Source: Schauerella aestuarii
GTDB taxonomy: Bacteria > Pseudomonadota > Gammaproteobacteria > Burkholderiales > Burkholderiaceae_B
Direction of reading: 5' to 3'
Length of the DNA stretch: 64,000 nucleotides
NCBI RefSeq assembly: GCF_009866805.1
Contig: NZ_SIZW01000042.1
Span: 1-64,000, forward strand
The position numbers and the translations under genes are program-made. How positions within the stretch are numbered: the first letter of the stretch is position 1; the number at the start of each line of letters is the position of its first letter. This document shows positions 1 to 7,279 of the stretch, piece by piece. The notes beneath the pieces were generated by a model. That model made no database searches and was not told the DNA's origin. It saw only the letters and a program-made list of their open reading frames with translations.

Positions 1-55
1 CCTTTGCGCCGATGATAGTGGACGGACGTCTGTGAAAGTAGGTCATCGTCAGGCT
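1..55 (+). rRNA. rrf: 5S ribosomal RNA, 3' part only
   Basis: The first 55 bases match the conserved 3' arm of a betaproteobacterial 5S rRNA, with the GCCGATGATAGT segment and the closing GTAGGTCATCGTCAGGC helix strand. The 5' half lies outside the window. A strong intrinsic terminator follows within 10 bases, as expected at the end of an rRNA operon. I infer that an rrn operon runs into the window from the left. Confidence 0.9.
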
Positions 56-64
56 TTTATTCCC

Positions 65-96
65 AAAACCCCGCTGGAGCAATCCAGCGGGGTTTT
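65..96 (+). terminator. Rho-independent terminator of the rRNA operon
   Basis: A perfect 14-bp stem (65-78 with 83-96) closes on a GCAA tetraloop. The stem starts with AAAA and ends with TTTT, so it can work in both directions. It sits directly after the 5S rRNA 3' end. Confidence 0.93.
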
Positions 97-97
97 G

Positions 98-384
98 CCA
101 TTGCGCGACGTCAATGCAGCGGCATAAAGCGAGGCTTGCATTGCGCCACACAAATGCAGCGGCAATCGGCAACCGGCAGCCCAGCCGAGGTGCAGCGGCA
201 ACTTGCAGCGCGATCAATACGCAGTGGCAGCTTGAAGCCCAGCCGAGGCGCCAGTCGGCGATGACCATCGGGAAGCAAGAAGAGAGCGGCAAGCGCTCGG
301 GACGTATGTGAGCCGGTTGCAGCGCGTTATCATGCAAAGCCATTATCAAACCCTGCATCGGCTGGAGACGACAGCCGACCTCGC
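98..384. other. Non-coding stretch with short dispersed direct repeats
   Basis: No credible gene is seen between the rRNA terminator and bioY. The stretch holds repeats of GCAGCGGCA (116-124, 156-164, 192-200, and a variant at 221-229) and two copies of AGCCCAGCCGAGG near 178-190 and 236-248. An open frame at 114-311 is only a by-product of these repeats: its translation is basic and low in complexity and resembles no family I know. It may be a weaker, irregular member of the intergenic repeat class described below. Confidence 0.5.
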
Positions 385-993
385 TTGAGAGACGCTGTGC
401 ACCATTCTTCTTTGAACATCCATGCCAACGCTGGCGCACCCCTCTATCTTCATCATCGCTCGCTAAGCGTGAAAGCGGCAGCCGTCATTATTGGCGTGCT
501 GCTGTTGACGCTATCTTCCTACCTGACGATTCCAATGGTGCCTGTTCCGATCACGTTGCAGACCTTGGTGGTCACGTTGATCGGCGCGCTGTATGGCTGG
601 CGATTGGGCGCGTTGACTGTCGTGTTATGGCTCGCGGCAGGCGCGCTGGGTCTTCCAGTGCTCGCCAATGGCGGTTCAGGTCTCGCGAAGTTCACTGGGC
701 CCACGGCAGGCTATCTCTTCGCATTTCCGCTCGCGGCAGCCACATTAGGATGGTTGGCAGCCAATGGGTGGGGTGGTGCGCGCATTGCACGCGCGTTTGG
801 AGCGATGCTGCTGGGCACGGCACTGTGCCTGTTTGTGGGTGGCGCGTGGCTTGCCTATACGATCGGCTTCGAGAAGGCCTGGCTGAATGGCGTAATGCCA
901 TTTTTGGTGGGTGGCTTGATCAAGTCGCTTGTGGGTGCTTTGGTGCTCGTCGCGTTGTCGGCAACGCGTTCCAATAAAGTGGCGGTGGCCTGA
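385..993 (+). CDS. bioY: Biotin transporter BioY
   Basis: This is the membrane S-component that binds biotin, either alone or with an ECF ATPase/T-component module. About six hydrophobic helices are visible. The family hallmarks are the early LTLSSYLTIPMVPVPITLQT segment, the GALYGWRLGALTVVLWLAAGALGLPV loop-helix, which is split here only for length, and FTGPTAGYLFAFP. At 202 residues the length is normal. The start is a TTG at 385 with only a weak upstream GGAG, so a slightly later start is possible. The stop overlaps the next gene (TGATG), suggesting translational coupling with the GST. No biotin-synthesis gene or ECF module is nearby. Confidence 0.9.
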   Translation: MRDAVHHSSLNIHANAGAPLYLHHRSLSVKAAAVIIGVLLLTLSSYLTIPMVPVPITLQTLVVTLIGALYGWRLGALTVVLWLAAGALGLPVLANGGSGLAKFTGPTAGYLFAFPLAAATLGWLAANGWGGARIARAFGAMLLGTALCLFVGGAWLAYTIGFEKAWLNGVMPFLVGGLIKSLVGALVLVALSATRSNKVAVA

Positions 994-1634
994 TGATTAC
1001 CATTCATCATCTGGGTAGATCCCAATCAGAACGTATTCTGTGGCTGTGCGAAGAGCTGGGCGTGCCTTACACGATGGTCAAGCACGTGCGCGATCCGGTC
1101 ACGATGCTTTCCCCACCGGCCTTGAAGGCCCTACATCCATTGGGTGCAGCGCCCGTTATCATCGACGACGGTACGATGCTGGCGGAGTCGGGTGCCATCG
1201 TGCAATACATCATCGATAAGTATGGCGCTGGACGTTTGGCATTGGATACGTCAGATCCCGATTTTGCGGCATATCTGTATTGGTTTCATTTCGCCAATGC
1301 CAATTTGCAGGCGGTTATGGGGCGCAACATGCTATTGCGCCGACTCGACCTGCCCGTTGATGATGCGGTGCTGTTGAGTACGCGTGAACGCTTGTCGCGG
1401 GCGTTGAGCATGGTGGAATCGCGGCTGGGCAGCGCAACATATCTGGCAGGCCAGCGGTTTACTGCAGCGGACATCATGACGGTGTTTTCGCTCACGACCA
1501 TGCGGATTTTCATGCCGCTTGATTTGCATCCTTATCCCAATATCCTTGCTTATCTGAAGCGTATTGGTGATCGCGAAGGTTATCAGCGCGCAATGAAAAA
1601 GGGCGATCCGGATCTCGTGCCTATGCTGACCTGA
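993..1634 (+). CDS. Glutathione S-transferase family protein
   Basis: The N-terminal thioredoxin-fold domain (about residues 1-80) starts MITIHHLGRSQSERILWLCEEL and contains the cis-proline/ESGAI glutathione-binding stretch (GAAPVIIDDGTMLAESGAIV). An all-helical C-terminal domain follows with the N-capping/hydrophobic staple TAADIM. It probably conjugates glutathione to electrophiles in the cytosol; the substrate cannot be read from sequence. The ATG overlaps the bioY stop codon, so the two are co-translated. The 213-residue length is usual for the family. Confidence 0.9.
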   Translation: MITIHHLGRSQSERILWLCEELGVPYTMVKHVRDPVTMLSPPALKALHPLGAAPVIIDDGTMLAESGAIVQYIIDKYGAGRLALDTSDPDFAAYLYWFHFANANLQAVMGRNMLLRRLDLPVDDAVLLSTRERLSRALSMVESRLGSATYLAGQRFTAADIMTVFSLTTMRIFMPLDLHPYPNILAYLKRIGDREGYQRAMKKGDPDLVPMLT

Positions 1635-1726
1635 TTGCCTACGCGTCTCGATTGGCGATGGATAAGGGGACATGGGAACACGCAATTGTCGCCATACACC
1701 ACCGCATGTTCTCGACGATCGCTCGC

Positions 1727-2182
1727 TTATTGAGTGAACGCCGATTCGAATTCGTCCGAAAAAATAACGGCGAGTGATTGTCTGAGTGCCGCAGCGCGTT
1801 CAGCACCATATACCCGTTCGAATCGATCTTGCGCCGTGCGCCAAAGACGGTTCGCCTCCGCGAGTTTCGCTTCGCCTGATTGGGTCAGCGCCAGCCTGCG
1901 GCTGCGGCCGTCGTGAGCGTCACGCAGCTGTACCAGATAGCCGTCGCGTTCGAGCGGCTTGATGTTGTGAGCCAAGGCTGAGCGATCGAGCACAAGGGCG
2001 TACGCCAGTTCCGTCATGGTAGGTTGGCCGGCGCGATCGATGTGAACGAGAATCGAGCGTTGCGACGAGCGCAACCCGCAGGGTGCGAGTACGGTGTCAT
2101 AGAGCTGTGTGATGCGTCGCGTTGCCTTGCGGAGCGCAGCACCGTTGCATACGAGCGGATCTTTTACGGTGGAAGGGGGCAT
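1727..2182 (-). CDS. MarR family transcriptional regulator
   Basis: A 151-residue winged-helix repressor. The recognition region (MTELAYALVLDRSALAHNIKPL, read in two parts) and the wing (DGYLVQLRDAHDGRSRRLALTQSG) follow the MarR pattern, including the conserved D..D.R.R in the wing. A GAGG Shine-Dalgarno lies 8 bases before the ATG. It is divergent from a MATE efflux pump, with two TGCATATGCA palindromes between them, so it most likely represses the pump and itself and is released by a small aromatic or drug ligand (inference). Confidence 0.9.
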   Translation of the reverse strand: MPPSTVKDPLVCNGAALRKATRRITQLYDTVLAPCGLRSSQRSILVHIDRAGQPTMTELAYALVLDRSALAHNIKPLERDGYLVQLRDAHDGRSRRLALTQSGEAKLAEANRLWRTAQDRFERVYGAERAAALRQSLAVIFSDEFESAFTQ

Positions 2183-2225
2183 CAGCAGCGCCTCTTGGTT
2201 ATCGCCGTGTTCAGTCTACCTTGCC

Positions 2226-2291
2226 TTGACAGGTAAGTGCATATGCAATTAGATTGACCGCTCACATACGTGCATATGCAAATACATATGC
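2226..2291 (+). promoter_or_regulatory. MATE promoter with paired MarR-type operators
   Basis: A perfect -35 box TTGACA (2226-2231) is followed after 17 bp by TTAGAT (2249-2254). The 10-bp palindrome TGCATATGCA lies inside the spacer (2238-2247) and recurs at 2271-2280, 33 bp apart or about three helical turns. A half copy, ACATATGC, is at 2284-2291. Repressor bound at the first copy would block RNA polymerase directly. The position between a divergent marR and its pump supports operator function. Confidence 0.75.
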
Positions 2292-2311
2292 CTGCGCGGA
2301 GTCGCATTGAT

Positions 2312-3736
2312 ATGCCATCGCCTGGATCGATACCCTCAGAACAGATTGCACCGATGCATCCGCGGCTACGCGCAATGCTGCAGGCACCGATTGCGACGAC
2401 ACTGCTGAAGCTGGGATGGCCCAACGTGCTGATGATGCTGGCACAGGCCTCGACGGGACTAATTGAGACGTGGTTCCTGGCCAAACTCGGTACTGACGTG
2501 CTGGCTGGCGTTGCCGTGGTGGTGCCGATACTGATGTTGATGCAGAACATGTCTCAGGGTGCGATGGGCGGCGGCATTTCATCGGCGATCGCGCGCACCT
2601 TGGGCGGGGGCCGGCAAGCGGATGCCAATACGCTGGTGCTGCATGCCGTGGTGATCAATGCGGCGCTGGGCATATTCTTTTCCGTGGTGCTGCTCAGTCT
2701 CGGACCTGCGATCTATCGCGCGCTTGGTGTTGAGGGTGCCGCGTTGACTGCTGCCTTGACGTACTCGAATGTGGTGTTTGGCGGCGTGGTATTGCTGTGG
2801 CTGATGAATGCTTTCGCGAGCGTGATTCGGGGTACGGGCAACATGGCGGTGCCCGGCGCTGTGATCTGCGGCGGCGCACTGATATTGATTCCGCTGTCGC
2901 CTTGTCTGATTTTCGGATGGGGGCCATTTCCCGCGCTGGGCGTCATCGGCGGCGGGCTGGCGCTGATCACGTACTACGGCATCGGCACGTTGATACTGGG
3001 TTGGTATTGCTGGTCCGGACGAAATCCGGCGCGCCTCGTTCGCAGTCGGATTCGCTGGACGTCGATGCGCAGCATCTTGCAGGTGGGTGCGTTGGCTGCG
3101 ATCAATCCTATATTGACCAATGCGTCGATCGCTCTGACCACAGCATTAGTGGGTCGGTATCTCGGGACAGCGGCATTGGCGGGTTATGGCACCGCCGTGC
3201 GGCTTGAATATTTGCTGATGCCGATCGCATTTGGTCTGGGTGCGCCAATGGTTGCCATGGTGGGGTCCAACATCGGCGCCGGGCAGTTCGATCGGGCCCG
3301 CCGCATTGCGCTCGTTGGCGGGGGGATGGCTTTCGTGATCGGCGAAGCGTTGGGCATCGCGGCAGCCCTTTGGCCGTATGCATGGTTACGACTGTTTGGT
3401 GCGGATGAAAGCATGCTCGATACTGGCGCGACCTATCTGCATATCGTCGGCCCGTTCTATGGTTTTTTTGCGATGGGATTTGCGATGTATTTTGCCTCGC
3501 AAGGTGCGGGGCGTTTGAAGTGGCCGTTGCTTGCCGGCTTCGTGCGGTTGATTGTTGCCGTTGGGCTGGGTGGCGCGGTGTTGGCGCTGTCGAACTCGCT
3601 TGTGGCGTTCTTCGCCATTGCTGCCGTGGCAACGTGCTTGTACGGTCTCATCGTGCTGTGGGCGATCGCGTCAGGGACGTGGTTCACGCATCAACATCGT
3701 TCAGATCATGTCGTCGTAAGCCCCTCGACGCGATAA
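2312..3736 (+). CDS. MATE family multidrug efflux transporter
   Basis: About twelve transmembrane helices form two MatE halves. The first includes KLGWPNVLMMLAQASTGLIE, the second NPILTNASIALTTALVGRYL. It exports cationic drugs or dyes across the inner membrane using Na+ or H+. I place the start at ATG 2312, which has a GGAG 10 bases upstream; earlier in-frame starts (GTG 2270, ATG 2276, ATG 2288) fall in or next to the operator and would leave almost no leader. The mature length of about 474 residues fits the family. It is divergent from and probably controlled by the MarR gene. Confidence 0.9.
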   Translation: MPSPGSIPSEQIAPMHPRLRAMLQAPIATTLLKLGWPNVLMMLAQASTGLIETWFLAKLGTDVLAGVAVVVPILMLMQNMSQGAMGGGISSAIARTLGGGRQADANTLVLHAVVINAALGIFFSVVLLSLGPAIYRALGVEGAALTAALTYSNVVFGGVVLLWLMNAFASVIRGTGNMAVPGAVICGGALILIPLSPCLIFGWGPFPALGVIGGGLALITYYGIGTLILGWYCWSGRNPARLVRSRIRWTSMRSILQVGALAAINPILTNASIALTTALVGRYLGTAALAGYGTAVRLEYLLMPIAFGLGAPMVAMVGSNIGAGQFDRARRIALVGGGMAFVIGEALGIAAALWPYAWLRLFGADESMLDTGATYLHIVGPFYGFFAMGFAMYFASQGAGRLKWPLLAGFVRLIVAVGLGGAVLALSNSLVAFFAIAAVATCLYGLIVLWAIASGTWFTHQHRSDHVVVSPSTR

Positions 3737-3769
3737 TAGGTGCCAAACTGTGGATCGAGGAGTCGCTGA

Positions 3770-4540
3770 ATGAACTGGTCTGCCAAGCAGTACAGCAAAT
3801 TCGAGGACGAACGGAATCGTCCGATTCGGGACTTGCTTGCGCAGGTGCCCAATACGCGTGTTGCCACCGCGGCCGATATCGGCTGCGGCCCCGGTAACTC
3901 CACAGAGCTGCTTCAGCAGCAGTATCCGCAGGCGCAGATCGTCGGGATGGACAGCTCGTCGGACATGATCGACGCAGCGCGCAAGCGGCTGCCGCAGGTG
4001 ACCTTCGAGGTGGACGACATTGCCGCTTGGCGCAGTGGCGGCGGGTACGACGTCATCCTCGCCAATGCGGCGCTTCAATGGGTGCCGGATCACGCCGCGC
4101 TGTTGCCGATGCTGTTGGACAAGCTGGCGCCCGGTGGAAGTCTTGCCGTGCAAACACCGGATAATCTGGATGAGCCGGCGCATCGTCTGATGCGCGATGT
4201 AGCGTCCGACTCGGCGTGGGCGCACAAGCTCACGAACGCCTCCCAGTCCCGCGAAAGCCGCCGCAGCGCGGCGTGGTACTACCAGCTTCTTACCGATCGA
4301 GGCGCGGACGTCAATGTGTGGCGCACCGTTTATCACCATCCGTTGAAGGGTGGGGCGGCCGCAGTCGTGGAATGGTTTAAAGGGTCGGCACTGCGACCGT
4401 TTCTCGCGCCGTTGAACGACGCGGAACGTGCGGCTTTTCTCAATCGATATGAAGCCTTGATCGCGCACGCTTATCCCGCACTCCCAGACGGCACCGTCAT
4501 CCTGCCGTTTCCGCGGTTGTTTTACGTGGCGACTCGATGA
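3770..4540 (+). CDS. tam: Trans-aconitate 2-methyltransferase
   Basis: A 256-residue class I SAM-dependent methyltransferase with motif I ADIGCGPGNSTELL (about 34-47), the acidic end of strand 2 (VGMDSSSDMI) and ANAALQWVPDH, the typical Tam active-site segment. The long C-terminal part (WYYQLL, VWRTVYHH, LPFPRLFYVA) matches Tam rather than generic methyltransferases. Tam methylates trans-aconitate, which forms spontaneously and inhibits aconitase. A GAGGAG ribosome site precedes the ATG. It is transcribed in the same direction as the MATE gene, 33 bp after it. Confidence 0.9.
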   Translation: MNWSAKQYSKFEDERNRPIRDLLAQVPNTRVATAADIGCGPGNSTELLQQQYPQAQIVGMDSSSDMIDAARKRLPQVTFEVDDIAAWRSGGGYDVILANAALQWVPDHAALLPMLLDKLAPGGSLAVQTPDNLDEPAHRLMRDVASDSAWAHKLTNASQSRESRRSAAWYYQLLTDRGADVNVWRTVYHHPLKGGAAAVVEWFKGSALRPFLAPLNDAERAAFLNRYEALIAHAYPALPDGTVILPFPRLFYVATR

Positions 4541-4634
4541 CGTGTGTCAGGTGCGCTGGCTAGCTTGACTGCACGTGCGACGATGTTTGTCCCTAACCGG
4601 GCAGTCACAAAACGATCCAGATGTGGCCGCCAAC

Positions 4635-4831
4635 CAGACGCCGCCTAAAACAAATGCTGCCTGAATCAGACGCTGCCTAATTCAGACGCTGCCTGAGTCA
4701 GATGCTGCCTGAGTCAGATGCTGCTCAAATCAAATGCCGCACTAAATCGTTTGCAGCCCTAAATCACATGCAGCCGTATATCGGTTGCAGCCCTGAGTCA
4801 GATGCAGCCGTACATCGGTTGCTGTGACAAG
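4635..4831. repeat. Diverged tandem array, 16-bp units then 17-bp units
   Basis: Six units of exactly 16 bp (4635-4730; consensus CAGACGCTGCCTGAGT) are followed by five of exactly 17 bp (4731-4815; consensus CNNNTGCAGCCCTNAAT) and a last partial unit. The last four 17-bp units alternate in type, giving a 34-bp higher-order period. The array fills the gap between the convergent tam and lysE genes. There are no spacers of unique sequence, so it is not a CRISPR array. Confidence 0.85.
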
Positions 4832-4838
4832 TATTGGT

Positions 4839-5483
4839 TCACGATAACTTCGAAAACAACATCTTCAATCCGGCATAGCTGAAGAACACGGCGACGGTGC
4901 CCTCGAAGCCGCGCCTGATGGCGCGGTAGATGCGTCGCGCAAGCGGCGTGGAGAACAGGATGGCGTAGCCCCCGAAGACGCAGAGCCCTAGCAGGTTGCA
5001 ACCGATGACGATCGGCAGGGCCTGGCCCGGCGCGGCACCGGCCGGCAAGGCCATGGACACGATCGAGAGCCACACGAAGATGGCTTTGGGATTGGTGAGA
5101 TGCATGGCCGCGCCGCGGGTGAACAGGGCCGCGCGACTGCTTTGTGCGAGCGCGCCGTTTTGCGGTGACAGATCACCTTTCCGGAGCGCCGAGCGCGCAG
5201 CCTTGAAGCCGAGCCACAGCAGGTATAGCCCGCCGACCACTTTAAGCACGATCAGCGCTTGAGACCAGGTTGCCAGCACCGTCGCCAGGCCGAAGGCGGC
5301 CAGCCATCCCCAGGTAAGCGAGCCCACGATCACGCCGGCGGCAAGCGTCAGGGCAGATGCGCGACCCGCGTTCATCGCCACGCTCATGATGGCCATGTTG
5401 CTGGGGCCAGGGCTTGCCGTGCCGATGACGTAAGCGGTGTAGGCCAGAATAAGGTTAGGAGAGAGCGTGATCAGGTCGGTCAT
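4839..5483 (-). CDS. LysE family amino-acid exporter
   Basis: A small inner-membrane exporter with about six helices. The diagnostic GTASPGPSNMAIMSVAMNAG motif sits near the N-terminus, and HLTNPKAIFVWLSI corresponds to the conserved NPK segment of the RhtB/LysE family. It exports an amino acid or homoserine-lactone-like substrate by proton exchange; the substrate is unknown. I start at ATG 5483 (MTDLITLSPN), giving 214 residues, the family norm; an upstream in-frame ATG at 5546 would add an unlike 21-residue extension. No adjacent LysR-type regulator is present. Confidence 0.88.
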   Translation of the reverse strand: MTDLITLSPNLILAYTAYVIGTASPGPSNMAIMSVAMNAGRASALTLAAGVIVGSLTWGWLAAFGLATVLATWSQALIVLKVVGGLYLLWLGFKAARSALRKGDLSPQNGALAQSSRAALFTRGAAMHLTNPKAIFVWLSIVSMALPAGAAPGQALPIVIGCNLLGLCVFGGYAILFSTPLARRIYRAIRRGFEGTVAVFFSYAGLKMLFSKLS

Positions 5484-5904
5484 GATCGAGTCGTTGAAAG
5501 TCGGACGAAGGGCGTTTTGGCGATGCGGGGTAACGGGGCCGTGCATCCGCCAAGCGACTCAGGGTGAATGAAGCTTGGCCGGCTCTCAATCAGAACAAGT
5601 GCCTGGGTGTCGCAGTACAGCATGCGCCCGGGCGTTTACGGGTTCAAAATGGAAGCCTGCATTTCCAATTCGAAAAGGACACCTGAATTTCCAGTCTATG
5701 ACGGGTGCCTGCCTTCGCCAGTATATGAGAGAAGGGTGGCCTAGGTGGTTGGGCACGTCGGTAGATCGCGCGATAAGAAGAGGCTTTCGATCGATTAGGT
5801 GAGATGTCGACTTTCCAAACACGTTTGCCGATGGCCTCCTGTCCGAGGGTGCGCCGCAACGTTACGGTTGCGACGATATCCCCGTCATTCTGTTCGACGG
5901 CACC
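5484..5904. other. Intergenic stretch without a recognisable gene
   Basis: No gene can be supported over about 420 bp between the lysE-like gene and rarD. A short minus-strand frame (5586-5822) has no start signal and its translation is unlike any family I know. Around 5660-5720 the sequence has an imperfect pair TGCATTTCCA/TGAATTTCCA and a GCGAAGGCAGGCACCCG segment that weakly resembles extragenic repeat elements of other proteobacteria. I cannot assign a function. Confidence 0.4.
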
Positions 5905-6810
5905 TCAACGAGCCTGAGGGTGCGTTTTGCCGCGAAAGAATGGTCGCGCCACGATCGAAAACAAGGCCAGCCAGATCAGCCCGAAGGCGATCACCGAATT
6001 GTGCGAGACGTCTTGCCGATACACCAATAGTGCAATCGCAAACTGCGTGGTGGGCAGCACGAATTGCAGCAGGCCCATCACGGAGAGCGACAATTTTCCG
6101 GCAGCGTAGGCAAACAGCACCAGCGGAAACACCGATGCCACGCCGGCGAGAATCAACATGACCCATGAGTGATAGGCGAAGTTTTCGGGGATGAGGAGCG
6201 TAACGGGCGACACCATCAACAGCACGATGCAGCCGATTGACAGAAACACCGTCTCGACCAGCAGTCCGCTCAGCGCATCCAGCCGCGTGAGCTTTTTCAG
6301 GCATGCATAGATGCCCCAACTGCCGCCGATCGCGAGATAAACGCCGTGGTTGAGTTCGCCGCTGCGGACGATGAGCAAGACGACGGCGCCCGCAATAATG
6401 GCGAGGGCAGCGGCACGCACGCGGTCGAGTTTGTCGCCAAAGAAGCCGACGCCCACGCCGATCGCCACGCAGGGAGCGATCAGGTAGCCCAGGCCGCTTT
6501 CAACCACATGACCATGAATCGCCGACCAGATAAACGTGGTCCAGTTGATGACGATGAGGCCGGCGGCAGCGAGGTGTATGCCGAGCACCTTGAGGTCGAT
6601 CTTGCTGCGTAAACGCGAGAGTTGGCCGTAGGCTGCCATGGCAATCAGCAGTGTGGGCAAGGAGAGTAAGACGCGGTAGCAAACGATGGCGGCGGGGCCC
6701 AGGTCGCCGAGCTCGCGCCAGTACAAGGACGACGCACCCATCAAAATATTGGCGCACACGCCCGCGAGCGTGGCGACGGCGGCAACTGAGGCGTTCGCCG
6801 ATTTACGCAC
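5905..6810 (-). CDS. rarD: RarD/EamA family permease
   Basis: A ten-helix drug/metabolite-transporter superfamily protein. The segment NILMGASSLYWRELGDLGP and NWTTFIWSAIHGHVVESGLGY (in two parts) with LGYLIAPC are characteristic of RarD (chloramphenicol-sensitivity) proteins. The best start is GTG 6810 because AGGA lies 8 bases upstream; an upstream TTG at 6873 would add 21 basic residues that do not fit. The product has 301 residues. Function is probably metabolite export; the substrate is not known. Confidence 0.85.
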   Translation of the reverse strand: MRKSANASVAAVATLAGVCANILMGASSLYWRELGDLGPAAIVCYRVLLSLPTLLIAMAAYGQLSRLRSKIDLKVLGIHLAAAGLIVINWTTFIWSAIHGHVVESGLGYLIAPCVAIGVGVGFFGDKLDRVRAAALAIIAGAVVLLIVRSGELNHGVYLAIGGSWGIYACLKKLTRLDALSGLLVETVFLSIGCIVLLMVSPVTLLIPENFAYHSWVMLILAGVASVFPLVLFAYAAGKLSLSVMGLLQFVLPTTQFAIALLVYRQDVSHNSVIAFGLIWLALFSIVARPFFRGKTHPQAR

Positions 6811-6911
6811 GGCTATTTTCCTCGCGATTGGGCGAACAGCAATCGGATGGCAACGCGGAAGAACGCGACGCAATCCGCAAGCGTGACACGCATTGCAGAC
6901 AGGGCAAATCA

Positions 6912-7089
6912 GACATCCGAGGTCCCGCAGACATCAGAGATACCGTAGACATCCGCGATCACAGACATCCGCGATTGCGTGGACATTTGGAATACAGCAG
7001 ACGTCGGGCCGGCAGCAAACATCAGAAATACCGCAGACATCAAAAATACCGCAGACCTTCGAGACGCCGAAGACATGCGGAACCGCTCA
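6912..7089. repeat. Diverged tandem array of 18-bp units
   Basis: Ten head-to-tail units lie between rarD and the ABC exporter. Nine are exactly 18 bp and one is 16 bp. The consensus is GACATCNGAGATACCGCA; single units differ by up to half their bases. Because 18 is a multiple of three, both strands stay open and read as 6-residue repeats (for example DIRNTA on plus, SAVFLM on minus), which creates false open frames. No gene is seen in the remaining 190 bp up to 7279. Confidence 0.88.
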
Positions 7090-7279
7090 AGCAAGCGGGA
7101 CGCAGACAGGCGTGACAGAGTTGGGAAACAGAATAAGAAGTCATTCGACGCGGGCCGAGGCACTGGACGTGTCGTTTCACCGGGCACAAGACCGAAATAA
7201 GGACGTGCGCAAGGAAGGGCGTTGCAAGCATAACCCTGCAAGGCCACGCGCTGCGCGCATCCGGCGTGAACTGAAGCGA

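Noticed and set aside
114-311. Small protein gene after the 5S rRNA
   Set aside because: The frame follows a rRNA terminator, has no ribosome site and consists largely of short repeated motifs.
4635-4831. CRISPR array
   Set aside because: Units are 16-17 bp, directly adjoining, without unique spacers, and no cas gene is in the window.
5586-5822. A 78-codon gene between the lysE-like gene and rarD
   Set aside because: No start signal and no similarity; part of the frame may derive from an extragenic repeat.
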